This document shows, one piece after another, positions 52,787 through 60,613 of a stretch of DNA of 64,000 bases (the first letter of the stretch is position 1; every line of letters begins with the position of its first letter). The notes below the pieces were generated by a model. It was not told where the DNA came from. It made no database searches and was given only the letters and a program-made list of their open reading frames with translations. The stretch is from NCBI GenBank assembly GCA_942493125.1, contig OW818667.1:62001-126000 (forward strand), written 5' to 3'. The position numbers and the translations under genes were made by a program. The DNA is from Fusibacter_C sp942493125 (GTDB lineage: Bacteria > Bacillota > Clostridia > Peptostreptococcales > Acidaminobacteraceae).

Positions 52787-53515
52787 ATGTCTGTAATTTC
52801 AATGAAAGAATTGCTTGAAGCTGGTGTACACTTTGGCCACCAAACAAGAAGATGGAACCCTAAAATGGCTGAATACATCTTCACAGAAAGAAACGGTATC
52901 TACATCATCGACCTTCAAAAAACAGTAGGTAAAGTTGAAGATGCATACGCATTTATCAAAAGCGTTGTAGATGAAAACGGTACAGTATTATTCGTTGGTA
53001 CTAAAAAGCAAGCTCAAGAAGCAATTGAATCAGAAGCAAGAAGATCGGGTATGTACTTCGTTAACCAGAGATGGTTAGGTGGTATGTTGACTAACTACAA
53101 AACAATCAAGAAGAGAATTGACTTATTATTCAAACTTGAAAAAATGGAACTAGATGGTACTTTTGAAGCGCTTCCTAAAAAAGAAGTTATCAAATTAAGA
53201 GCTGAAAAAGAAAAACTCGAAAAATTCTTAGGCGGTATCAAAGATATGCATAAATTACCAAGTGCAATCTTCATCGTTGACCCTAAGAAAGAAAAAATCG
53301 CTATCCAAGAAGCTAAAACACTTGGTATTCCAGTTGTAGCTATCGTTGATACAAACTGTGATCCAGATGAAGTTGATTATGTTATTCCTGGTAATGACGA
53401 TGCTATCCGTGCAGTCAAATTGATTGCTGGTAAAATGGCAGATGCCATCATCGAAGCAAGACAAGGCGAGCAATTGACAGATACAGCTGCGGTTGTTGAG
53501 TCTACAGAAGAATAA
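52787..53515 (+). CDS. rpsB: 30S ribosomal protein S2
   Basis: 242 residues. Family motifs: MKELLEAGVHFGHQTRRWNP at the N-terminus, ILFVGTKK-like VLFVGTKKQAQEA, QRWLGGMLTNYKTI, DPKKEKIAIQEAKTLGIPVV and ...IPGNDDAIRAVKLI. It is encoded with EF-Ts as in most bacteria. The codon use looks like highly expressed genes of this genome (AGA, AAA, GGT). Confidence 0.98.
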   Translation: MSVISMKELLEAGVHFGHQTRRWNPKMAEYIFTERNGIYIIDLQKTVGKVEDAYAFIKSVVDENGTVLFVGTKKQAQEAIESEARRSGMYFVNQRWLGGMLTNYKTIKKRIDLLFKLEKMELDGTFEALPKKEVIKLRAEKEKLEKFLGGIKDMHKLPSAIFIVDPKKEKIAIQEAKTLGIPVVAIVDTNCDPDEVDYVIPGNDDAIRAVKLIAGKMADAIIEARQGEQLTDTAAVVESTEE

Positions 53516-53534
53516 TATCAATATAAAACTAAGA

Positions 53535-53562
53535 GGTAAGAGTCGGACTCTTACCTTTTTTA
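53535..53562 (+). terminator. Terminator/attenuator between rpsB and tsf
   Basis: Perfect nine-bp stem GGTAAGAGT (53535-53543) / ACTCTTACC (53547-53555), loop CGG, then six T. It probably lets only part of the transcript continue into tsf. Confidence 0.85.
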
Positions 53563-53595
53563 AAGATTATTTCAAGTATATAGAGGAGGCACACA

Positions 53596-54243
53596 ATGGA
53601 AGTTACTGCATCAATGGTAAAAGAGCTTAGAGAAACAACTGGCGCAGGTATGATGGATTGTAAAAAAGCGCTTGTTGAGACAAATGGAAATATTCAAGAT
53701 GCGATCAAATACTTAAGAGAAAAAGGTATAGCTGGCGCTGCTAAAAAAATGGATCGTATTGCTTCTGAAGGCATTATCGCATCTTATATCCACGGCGGTA
53801 GAATCGGTGTTATCGTTGAAATCAATAGCGAAACAGACTTCGTTGCTAAAAACGTTGAGTTCCAAGAATTTGGTAAAGATGTTGCAATGCAAGTTGCTGC
53901 TGCAAATCCACTCTACTTAAGAAAAGAAGATGTGCCGCAAGAAGCTATCGAAAAAGAAAAAGAAATCCTTAGAAATCAAGCTTTAAATGAAGGTAAACCA
54001 GCTCAAATCGTCGACAAAATGGTAGAAGGCAGAATTGCTAAATACTACAAAGAAGTTTGTTTGCTTGAGCAATCTTTCATTAAAGATCCAGATAAAACAA
54101 TCGATCAATTATTAAAAGAAAAAATCGCTAAAATCGGTGAAAACTTATCGATCAGAAGATTTTCTCGTTTTGAAGTTGGCGAAGGTCTTGAGAAAAAGAC
54201 AGAAAACTTTGCTGAAGAAGTTGCAAAACAATTACAAGGTTAA
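53596..54243 (+). CDS. tsf: Elongation factor Ts, short form
   Basis: 215 residues, against about 280-300 in E. coli and B. subtilis. The N-terminal UBA-like domain and core are clear (ASMVKELRETTGAGMMDCKK, SEGIIASYIHGGRIGVIVEI, NSETDFVAKN). The C-terminal part of long EF-Ts (second core subdomain region) is shortened, as in Thermus-like and several clostridial proteins. It exchanges GDP for GTP on EF-Tu. No frameshift or stop is involved. Confidence 0.97.
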   Translation: MEVTASMVKELRETTGAGMMDCKKALVETNGNIQDAIKYLREKGIAGAAKKMDRIASEGIIASYIHGGRIGVIVEINSETDFVAKNVEFQEFGKDVAMQVAAANPLYLRKEDVPQEAIEKEKEILRNQALNEGKPAQIVDKMVEGRIAKYYKEVCLLEQSFIKDPDKTIDQLLKEKIAKIGENLSIRRFSRFEVGEGLEKKTENFAEEVAKQLQG

Positions 54244-54261
54244 TCAAATCGATAGTAACTT

Positions 54262-54291
54262 AGAGAACACAGCGTTGTGTTCTCTTTTTTA
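54262..54291 (+). terminator. Terminator after tsf
   Basis: Ten-bp perfect stem AGAGAACACA (54262-54271) / TGTGTTCTCT (54276-54285), four-base loop, then a T-run. Confidence 0.93.
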
Positions 54292-54303
54292 GGGAAAAAA
54301 TAT

Positions 54304-54332
54304 TTGAATGGCCTATAAATATGCTGTAGAAT
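54304..54332 (+). promoter_or_regulatory. Sigma-A promoter for pyrH
   Basis: TTGAAT (54304-54309) and TAGAAT (54327-54332), spaced 17 bases; both match the consensus at five of six or four of six positions. It lies 20 bases after the tsf terminator. Confidence 0.7.
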
Positions 54333-54355
54333 GATAGTGAACGGAGGTTATTGCT

Positions 54356-55066
54356 TTGAATTTAAAATACAAGAGAGTTATATTGAAACTCAGTGGCGAA
54401 GTACTCGCGGGTAAAAAAGGATTTGGTGTAGACGACGATGTTGTAGCAGAAGTTGCAGGAACGATAAAAAAACTTGCAGATGCAGGCGTAGAAGTAGGCG
54501 TTGTAATCGGTGCGGGTAATTTTTGGCGAGGTAGAAGCAATAAACGTATGGAGAGAACAACTGCCGATTATATGGGCATGATGGGTACAGTGATGAACTC
54601 ACTCGCTATGGCAGATGCGCTTAAATTTTTAGGCGTTAAAAATCACATTTTGAGTTCAATTTCCATGACACAGTTAGCAGAGTGTTACAATCGTGAGAAA
54701 GCGGTCAACTATTTGAATGAAGGCGCTGTGGTCATCTTTTCTGCAGGAACAGGCAGTCCATTTTTTTCTACAGATACGACTGCGGCTCTCAGAGCAGCTG
54801 AAATTGATGCAGAACTCATTTTGCTTGCTAAACGTGTAGACGGAGTCTATGACAGCGATCCAGCGATCAATCCAAATGCCGTTAAATATGAGACGCTTTC
54901 ATACAGTGAAATATTGAGCAAAAAACTTGCAGTCATGGACTTTACAGCAATCACGCTTTGTATGGACAACAGCATACCAATTGCAGTATTTGACCTCAAT
55001 GTGCCTGAGAATATCATGAAGGCATGTTCAGGTATCAATGTTGGCACGATGGTTTTTGGCGAATAG
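54356..55066 (+). CDS. pyrH: Uridylate kinase
   Basis: 236 residues from TTG 54356 (GGAGG eight bases upstream). Converts UMP to UDP. Motifs: KRVILKLSGEVLAG (about 5-18), VVIGAGNFWRGRS near 47, DYMGMMGTVMNSLAMADAL near 66, GAVVIFSAGTGSPFFSTDT near 121, and KRVDGVYDSDPAINPNA near 160. Neighbour frr follows 27 bases later. Confidence 0.98.
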   Translation: MNLKYKRVILKLSGEVLAGKKGFGVDDDVVAEVAGTIKKLADAGVEVGVVIGAGNFWRGRSNKRMERTTADYMGMMGTVMNSLAMADALKFLGVKNHILSSISMTQLAECYNREKAVNYLNEGAVVIFSAGTGSPFFSTDTTAALRAAEIDAELILLAKRVDGVYDSDPAINPNAVKYETLSYSEILSKKLAVMDFTAITLCMDNSIPIAVFDLNVPENIMKACSGINVGTMVFGE

Positions 55067-55093
55067 ATCAATTGAAAATTTAGGAGGTTTAAA

Positions 55094-55651
55094 ATGAGAA
55101 ATCAGGTACACGAAACATTAAATCAAAAGATGGATAAAACTTTAAGCGTTCTTAAAGAAGAACTTAATCATATTCGCGCAGGTCGTGCAAATCCTCTGAT
55201 TCTTGATAAAGTTAAAGTTATGTATTACGGCTCTGAAACACCAGTTAAGCAAGTTGCAAGTATTTCAGTTCCAGAACCAAGAATACTTCAAATACAACCG
55301 TATGACACATCAATTTTAAGTGATATTGTAAAAGCCATTCAAATTGCTGATTTAGGAATCAACCCAACGAACGATGGTAAAATTATTCGCATGATCATTC
55401 CGATGTTGACTGAAGAACGTAGAAAAGATTTGCAAAAAAGCATCAAGAAATTGGGTGAAGATGCAAAAGTAGCCCTAAGAAATGAAAGACGTGACGCACT
55501 TGAGCATCTTAAGAAGATGGAAAAGGCGAAAGAGATTTCAGAAGATGATTTAGCATCTGGAGAAAAAGAAGTTCAAAAAATGGTCGACGACTATGTATTA
55601 AAAATCGATCAGATCGTTAATAAAAAAAGTGAAGAAATAATGGAAGTTTAA
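55094..55651 (+). CDS. frr: Ribosome recycling factor
   Basis: 185 residues, standard length. It splits the 70S ribosome after termination together with EF-G. ELNHIRAGRANPLILDKVKV near 23-42, PEPRILQIQPYD near 71, NDGKIIRMIIPMLTEERRKDL near 97 and RRDALEHLKKMEK near 139 are conserved. AGGAGG stands before ATG 55094. Confidence 0.98.
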   Translation: MRNQVHETLNQKMDKTLSVLKEELNHIRAGRANPLILDKVKVMYYGSETPVKQVASISVPEPRILQIQPYDTSILSDIVKAIQIADLGINPTNDGKIIRMIIPMLTEERRKDLQKSIKKLGEDAKVALRNERRDALEHLKKMEKAKEISEDDLASGEKEVQKMVDDYVLKIDQIVNKKSEEIMEV

Positions 55652-55666
55652 TTCCTGTGATAGTAT

Positions 55667-55692
55667 GCCCTCCAAAATTGGAGGGCTTAAAT
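55667..55692 (+). terminator. Hairpin between frr and uppS
   Basis: GCCCTCC (55667-55673), loop AAAATT, GGAGGGC (55680-55686), followed by TTAAATTT. The T-run is weak, so this may be an attenuator or a processing/stability stem. Confidence 0.6.
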
Positions 55693-55704
55693 TTGAGGTG
55701 CTAA

Positions 55705-56439
55705 ATGTTTTTTAAGAAAAAGACCTATGAACTTGATCTAGGTGCGATGCCACAGCATATTGCCTTCATCATGGATGGCAATGGTAGATGGGCGAAGCGA
55801 AAAGGCATGCCTAGACTGGTTGGACATAATGCGGGAACGGAAACGTTAAAAAAAATCGTCAAGGAAAGCAAACGTCTTGGCATTCCGTATATCACATTTT
55901 ACGCCTTTTCAACTGAAAATTGGAAAAGACCAAGTGATGAAGTCAACGGTCTTATGAACATACTTGTCAAATTCATTCAGTCTGAAATTCAGGAAATTCA
56001 TAGCAATCACATTAAAATCAATATCCTGGGAGATATAGACAGACTTCCAGCTTATGCAAGAGAACAAGTTGATTTTGCAACGCAGCTCACAAAAGACAAC
56101 ACCCAGATGCATTTCAATATCGCCTTAAACTATGGCGGTCGTGATGAAATCATCCAAGCTGTCAAAAGAATTGTGAACGATGTTCAAGATCATAAGATAG
56201 ATATTAAGCAAATCGATGAAAACTTATTTCCGGCATATCTCTATACAAATGGCATGCCCGATCCCGATTTGCTCATAAGAACAAGTGGCGAAGTTCGCTT
56301 AAGTAATTTTTTGCTCTGGCAATTGGCTTATTCCGAATTGACATTTGTAGATGTTTTCTGGCCAGATTTTGACGAGATGGCGTATCAGAAAGCGATATCA
56401 GACTATCAAAATAGAAATCGACGTTTTGGTGCGATTTAG
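55705..56439 (+). CDS. uppS: Undecaprenyl diphosphate synthase (isoprenyl transferase)
   Basis: 244 residues. Makes the C55 lipid carrier for cell wall synthesis from farnesyl diphosphate and IPP. Motifs: FIMDGNGRWAKRKGMPRLVGH (about 18-38, catalytic Asp), FYAFSTENWKRP near 70, NIALNYGGRDEI near 139, and DLLIRTSGEVRLSNFLLWQL near 189. GAGGTG precedes ATG 55705; cdsA follows after nine bases. Confidence 0.98.
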   Translation: MFFKKKTYELDLGAMPQHIAFIMDGNGRWAKRKGMPRLVGHNAGTETLKKIVKESKRLGIPYITFYAFSTENWKRPSDEVNGLMNILVKFIQSEIQEIHSNHIKINILGDIDRLPAYAREQVDFATQLTKDNTQMHFNIALNYGGRDEIIQAVKRIVNDVQDHKIDIKQIDENLFPAYLYTNGMPDPDLLIRTSGEVRLSNFLLWQLAYSELTFVDVFWPDFDEMAYQKAISDYQNRNRRFGAI

Positions 56440-56448
56440 GGAGAGACT

Positions 56449-57243
56449 ATGAAAACGAGAGTAATTACTGCGATTGTTGCTTTGCCTTTGCTTTTTTTCG
56501 TTTTGCTCAAAGGTGGCATAACGCTATTAGCTGCTGCATTGATACTTAGTGTTATAGGGCAATATGAGTTTTATAAAGCCGTTTCAAAAACATACAAACC
56601 GATTGCATGGGCTGGCTACATCACGACAATCGCTTTATTTGCAGGTTTTTTAGGCGATTTTTCCAAAGATTACTTTACGATGATCATAACTGGGTTCATG
56701 TTTTTGCTTATGGGACTTATGGTATTTACAAAAAGCTCATTCCCCGGTGCAATGGTTACGTTCTTAGGTTTCTTTTACGTTTCATTTTCTTTGTCACATT
56801 TAATGTTGATTTCAGATATGGACGATAATTTTTTTATCTGGTATCCTTTTGTCATAGCATTTATAACGGATACCTTTGCTTATTTTACTGGTAAACTCAT
56901 CGGGAAACACAAATTGATTCCATCCGTAAGCCCAAATAAAACGGTTGAAGGGTCACTGGGTGGTGTTGTTGCATGCGTTATAGTCAGCTATTTGTATGCT
57001 TATTGGTTTAAACCGGATTTCCAACTTTATGCGATTTTCTTAGGACTAATCGGTAGTATATTCTCACAAGTTGGCGACTTAATTGCCTCTAAAATCAAAC
57101 GCATTTTTGATATAAAAGATTTTGGAAAAATCATGCCAGGGCATGGTGGTGTATTAGATAGATTTGATAGTTTGATTATCACTTTACCACTTGTCTATTA
57201 TTTTATGGTATTATTTAATTATGTGAATGATAAATGGATTTAA
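56449..57243 (+). CDS. cdsA: Phosphatidate cytidylyltransferase
   Basis: 264 residues, about eight membrane helices. Makes CDP-diacylglycerol from phosphatidate and CTP for phospholipid synthesis. The family signature SKIKRIFDIKDFGKIMPGHG, then GVLDRFDSL (about 214-242) is intact. GGAGAG lies just before ATG 56449. Confidence 0.97.
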   Translation: MKTRVITAIVALPLLFFVLLKGGITLLAAALILSVIGQYEFYKAVSKTYKPIAWAGYITTIALFAGFLGDFSKDYFTMIITGFMFLLMGLMVFTKSSFPGAMVTFLGFFYVSFSLSHLMLISDMDDNFFIWYPFVIAFITDTFAYFTGKLIGKHKLIPSVSPNKTVEGSLGGVVACVIVSYLYAYWFKPDFQLYAIFLGLIGSIFSQVGDLIASKIKRIFDIKDFGKIMPGHGGVLDRFDSLIITLPLVYYFMVLFNYVNDKWI

Positions 57244-57266
57244 CAAATGAATATAATAAAAATCAT

Positions 57267-57291
57267 GAGCATAGTAATATGCTCGTTTTTA
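57267..57291 (+). terminator. Hairpin with T-run between cdsA and dxr
   Basis: GAGCATA (57267-57273), loop GTAA, TATGCTC (57278-57284), then GTTTTTA. The dxr ribosome binding site GGAG (57295-57298) follows within 10 bases. A partial terminator inside the operon. Confidence 0.7.
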
Positions 57292-57304
57292 TATGGAGAA
57301 TAGA

Positions 57305-58462
57305 ATGGGAACTCATAAAAAAATTACAATACTTGGATCAACTGGATCCATTGGCACGCAAGCACTGGATATCATTGAGCAGAGTGGTCGTTATGAAGTG
57401 TATGCACTTACATGTAACAGTCGCATAGAAGAGATCGTCAAACAAGCCGAACGCTTTAAACCAAAGTATGTCGTCGTCTTTGATGAGGCGCATTATCTAA
57501 ATCTCAAAAGTGCACTTGCTCATACTGACGTTATACCGCTTTCAGGGATGGACGGTTTGATTCAAGTCGTTACGGCAGAGGAAGTTGACATCGTTTTGAC
57601 TTCTGTGGTTGGCAACATTGGTCTTACACCAACAGTTGCTGCAATTAAAGCGGGTAAGACAATTGCACTTGCCAACAAAGAAACCCTCGTCACAGCGGGA
57701 GAAATCATTATGCCTTTAGCGAAGCAGTATGGAAGCCATATTTTGCCTGTTGATTCTGAGCACAGTGCCATTTTTCAGTGCTTAAATGGCGAAGAGGCGG
57801 ATCATGTCGACAAAATCATTTTGACCGCTTCAGGTGGCGCATTCAGAAGTTTTTCAAAAGAAGAAATTGCCGTAAAAAAAGCTGTCGATGCATTAAAGCA
57901 TCCAAACTGGTCAATGGGCCAAAAAATCACCATAGATTCAGCGACACTTATGAATAAGGGCTTGGAGTTTATAGAAGCGAAATGGTTATTTGATGTAAGC
58001 ATTGATCAAATTGAAGTTGTCGTACATCCACAGAGTATCATTCATTCGATGGTTCAATTTAAAGATCATGCCGTTATGGCGCAACTTGGCGTACCTGATA
58101 TGAGAGTGCCGATCATTTATGCACTAGATTATCCAAAGCGTTTTTCAAACAATGTGAAGCCACTTAATTTCTTAGAAATGGGCACTTTGACTTTTGAAAA
58201 ACCAGATTTGGAAAGATTCCCATGTTTAGGTATTGCAATAGAGGCGCTGAGAGCTGGAGGCATTAAACCAACTGTCATGAACGCTGCCAATGAAATCCTG
58301 GTAGAGGCTTACTTAAAGGACAAAATCGGTTTTTACGATATATCAAATCATATCAATCATGCAATGGATGCCTTTTCAAATATTGAAAAACCAACCATTG
58401 AGACGATCTTGCAAGTTGATGCTGAGACGAGACGTCTTATATCTGCACGTTTGTCAAAATAA
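57305..58462 (+). CDS. dxr: 1-deoxy-D-xylulose 5-phosphate reductoisomerase
   Basis: 385 residues from ATG 57305 (GGAG six bases before; ATG 57293 overlaps it). Second step of the MEP isoprenoid pathway, NADPH dependent. NADPH-binding ILGSTGSIGTQALDII (about 9-24), ALANKETLVTAGEII near 117, DSEHSAIFQCL near 145 (active-site region), LTASGGAFRSF, SATLMNKGLEFIEA near 212 and VVHPQSIIHSMV. Its product feeds, through later steps, the IspG enzyme encoded two genes later. Confidence 0.98.
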   Translation: MGTHKKITILGSTGSIGTQALDIIEQSGRYEVYALTCNSRIEEIVKQAERFKPKYVVVFDEAHYLNLKSALAHTDVIPLSGMDGLIQVVTAEEVDIVLTSVVGNIGLTPTVAAIKAGKTIALANKETLVTAGEIIMPLAKQYGSHILPVDSEHSAIFQCLNGEEADHVDKIILTASGGAFRSFSKEEIAVKKAVDALKHPNWSMGQKITIDSATLMNKGLEFIEAKWLFDVSIDQIEVVVHPQSIIHSMVQFKDHAVMAQLGVPDMRVPIIYALDYPKRFSNNVKPLNFLEMGTLTFEKPDLERFPCLGIAIEALRAGGIKPTVMNAANEILVEAYLKDKIGFYDISNHINHAMDAFSNIEKPTIETILQVDAETRRLISARLSK

Positions 58463-58503
58463 TTGCAGCACGGGGTAATTTCCCACACGAAAGGATGGAC
58501 ATT

Positions 58504-59499
58504 ATGTTTTTGACATTTATAAGTTTTGTATTTGTTTTTGGTCTGATAGTTTTTGCACATGAACTTGGTCACTTTGCTACGGCAAGGATGAATGGCATTA
58601 AAGTGCACGAATTTGCATTGGGCATGGGACCAACACTCTTAAAAAGACAAGGTAAAGAAACGCTATATTCACTGAGGTTATTTCCAATTGGCGGTTACGT
58701 CAAAATGGAAGGCGAAGACGAAGTATCCGATGACCCTAGAAGTTTTACTAATAAAAAGCCAATTCAACGATTAATCGTTTTAGCAGCAGGTGCAATTATG
58801 AACTTTATACTTGCATACGTTCTACTCGTTATCATCATGTTTTCAATCGGTTCTCCTTCAAATATCGTTGGTGATACCGTAGCAGATCTCCCAGCTCGTG
58901 AAGCGGGTATCATTGCTGATGATGAAATCAAAATGATAGATGGAACGCCTATAAACTCTTGGGAAGATGTCATTGAGAGCATTAACGGAAGTGGTGGCGA
59001 ACCATTATCCATAGATATTTTAAGAGGTTCTGAGACATTAACGGTTGAAGTCACTCCAAATGTTCGCGAGGACGGTACTTATCAAATTGGCATTCAAACG
59101 AAGTTTGTCAAAAAGTTTGATCAGGCATTTGTCATGGCGGGCAAGCAGTTTTGGACGTTCTTCACTGACATATTTAAGTTTTTCACACAACTTGGTGATA
59201 AAAGTGTAACCGCAGAAGTTGTGGGTCCTGTAGGCTTAGTGGGGATCATAGGAGAAGTTTCGAGACAAGGTCTCATGAACCTGCTCTTGTTAGCGGCTTA
59301 TATCTCAGTTAACCTCGGTATTGTCAACTTATTGCCTTTTCCAGCGCTCGATGGTGGTAGAATCATATTTGTTATCATCGAAATGATCATGGGCAAACCA
59401 ATCAATCGCGAGAAAGAGGGCTTTGTGCACTTTGTTGGCTTTGTCATCTTGATGGCACTTATGTTGTTCTTGGTCTTTAAAGATGTATCGAAATTATAG
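58504..59499 (+). CDS. rseP: Site-2 intramembrane metalloprotease RseP/RasP
   Basis: 331 residues from ATG 58504 (AAAGGA site before; the ATG 58495 overlaps the site). Zinc-binding HELGH at residues 19-23 within the first membrane helix, one PDZ domain (about 100-190, PAREAGIIADDEIKMIDGTP), and LPFPALDGGRI near 276 supplying the third zinc ligand. It cuts membrane anti-sigma factors and signal peptide remnants. Gene order with dxr and ispG is conserved. Confidence 0.97.
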   Translation: MFLTFISFVFVFGLIVFAHELGHFATARMNGIKVHEFALGMGPTLLKRQGKETLYSLRLFPIGGYVKMEGEDEVSDDPRSFTNKKPIQRLIVLAAGAIMNFILAYVLLVIIMFSIGSPSNIVGDTVADLPAREAGIIADDEIKMIDGTPINSWEDVIESINGSGGEPLSIDILRGSETLTVEVTPNVREDGTYQIGIQTKFVKKFDQAFVMAGKQFWTFFTDIFKFFTQLGDKSVTAEVVGPVGLVGIIGEVSRQGLMNLLLLAAYISVNLGIVNLLPFPALDGGRIIFVIIEMIMGKPINREKEGFVHFVGFVILMALMLFLVFKDVSKL

Positions 59500-59510
59500 T
59501 GAGGCAAGTT

Positions 59511-60551
59511 ATGAGAGAAAAAATCGTTAAAATAGGTAACCTTCATATTGGCGGCGGCTTTCCAGTCGCCATACAGTCAATGTGCAATACTAAAACTGAA
59601 AACGTCGACGCGACTGTTGCTCAAATCCTCGCGCTTGAAGCAGATGGATGCGAGATTGTCAGGGTTGCTGTACCGACGATGGAAGCGGCAGAGGCGATCA
59701 AAAAAATCAAATCTAAAATTCATATCCCTCTCGTTGCAGACATTCACTTTGATTATCGTTTGGCGCTTGCTTCTATAGAAAATGGCGTTGATAAAATAAG
59801 GCTTAATCCAGGCAATATCGGCAGCAAAGAACGCGTTGCACAGGTCGTTTCACTTGCAAAGGATAAAGGCGTACCCATCAGAATTGGCGTCAATGGCGGC
59901 TCTCTTGATAAAGAAATCTATCAAAAGTATGGTGGGATTACCCCTGAGGCACTCGTTGAAAGTGCCTTGCACCATGTTGAAATACTTGATGCACTGAACT
60001 TCTCGGATATTGTCATATCCTTAAAAGCATCTGATATAAGGCTGACCGTTGAATCCTATCGACTATTAAGTAAAACGGTGCCTCATCCATTACACCTCGG
60101 TATAACGGAAGCGGGTACGCAGTATACTGGAACGATAAAATCGGCTATTGGCATCGGCATATTACTATATGATGGCATTGGTAGCACGATTCGCGTTTCT
60201 TTAACCGATGATCCAGTGGAAGAAGTGAAGGCAGCTAAGAAAATTCTTGAGGTGATGGAACTACGTCGTTTTGGCATCAAGATGATCTCGTGTCCGACCT
60301 GTGGCCGTACAGAAGTTGATCTCGTGCGTATCGCAAAGGAACTCGAGGCACGCGTTGCTGGCATCGACAAGAACATTACACTGGCCGTTATGGGCTGTGC
60401 TGTCAATGGACCTGGAGAGGCAAAAGAAGCGGATCTTGGCATCGCCGGTGGCAAGAATGAGTTCCTATTATTTAAAAAGGGACTCGTCATAAGGAAGTTG
60501 AAAGAAGAAGAGGTTGTTGCAGCCGTTTTGGCTGAAATTGACAACATGTAG
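59511..60551 (+). CDS. ispG: 4-hydroxy-3-methylbut-2-en-1-yl diphosphate synthase
   Basis: 346 residues from ATG 59511 (GAGG six bases before; GTG 59499 shares the rseP stop and is rejected). Iron-sulphur enzyme of the MEP pathway. Motifs: VAIQSMCNTKTENVDATVAQI, ADIHFDYRLALASI, KIRLNPGNIG, and the cluster-binding CPTCGRTEVDL near 261 plus MGCAVNGPGEAKEADLG near 294. Two MEP enzymes (dxr, ispG) flank rseP. Confidence 0.98.
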   Translation: MREKIVKIGNLHIGGGFPVAIQSMCNTKTENVDATVAQILALEADGCEIVRVAVPTMEAAEAIKKIKSKIHIPLVADIHFDYRLALASIENGVDKIRLNPGNIGSKERVAQVVSLAKDKGVPIRIGVNGGSLDKEIYQKYGGITPEALVESALHHVEILDALNFSDIVISLKASDIRLTVESYRLLSKTVPHPLHLGITEAGTQYTGTIKSAIGIGILLYDGIGSTIRVSLTDDPVEEVKAAKKILEVMELRRFGIKMISCPTCGRTEVDLVRIAKELEARVAGIDKNITLAVMGCAVNGPGEAKEADLGIAGGKNEFLLFKKGLVIRKLKEEEVVAAVLAEIDNM

Positions 60552-60571
60552 GTTACTATTATTTTAAATTA

Positions 60572-60594
60572 GGAAATTGCAAATTCCAATTTCC
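60572..60594 (+). repeat. 23-bp palindromic remnant related to the TIR elements
   Basis: GGAAATTG (60572-60579), seven-base centre CAAATTC, CAATTTCC (60587-60594). The first 16 bases match the left end of copy 1 (5758-5775) with two single-base deletions, and the last seven match its right end. It looks like an internally deleted element lying between ispG and polC, 19 bases before ATG 60614. Confidence 0.55.
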
Positions 60595-60613
60595 ATAGAC
60601 GAAAGGTGATTAA

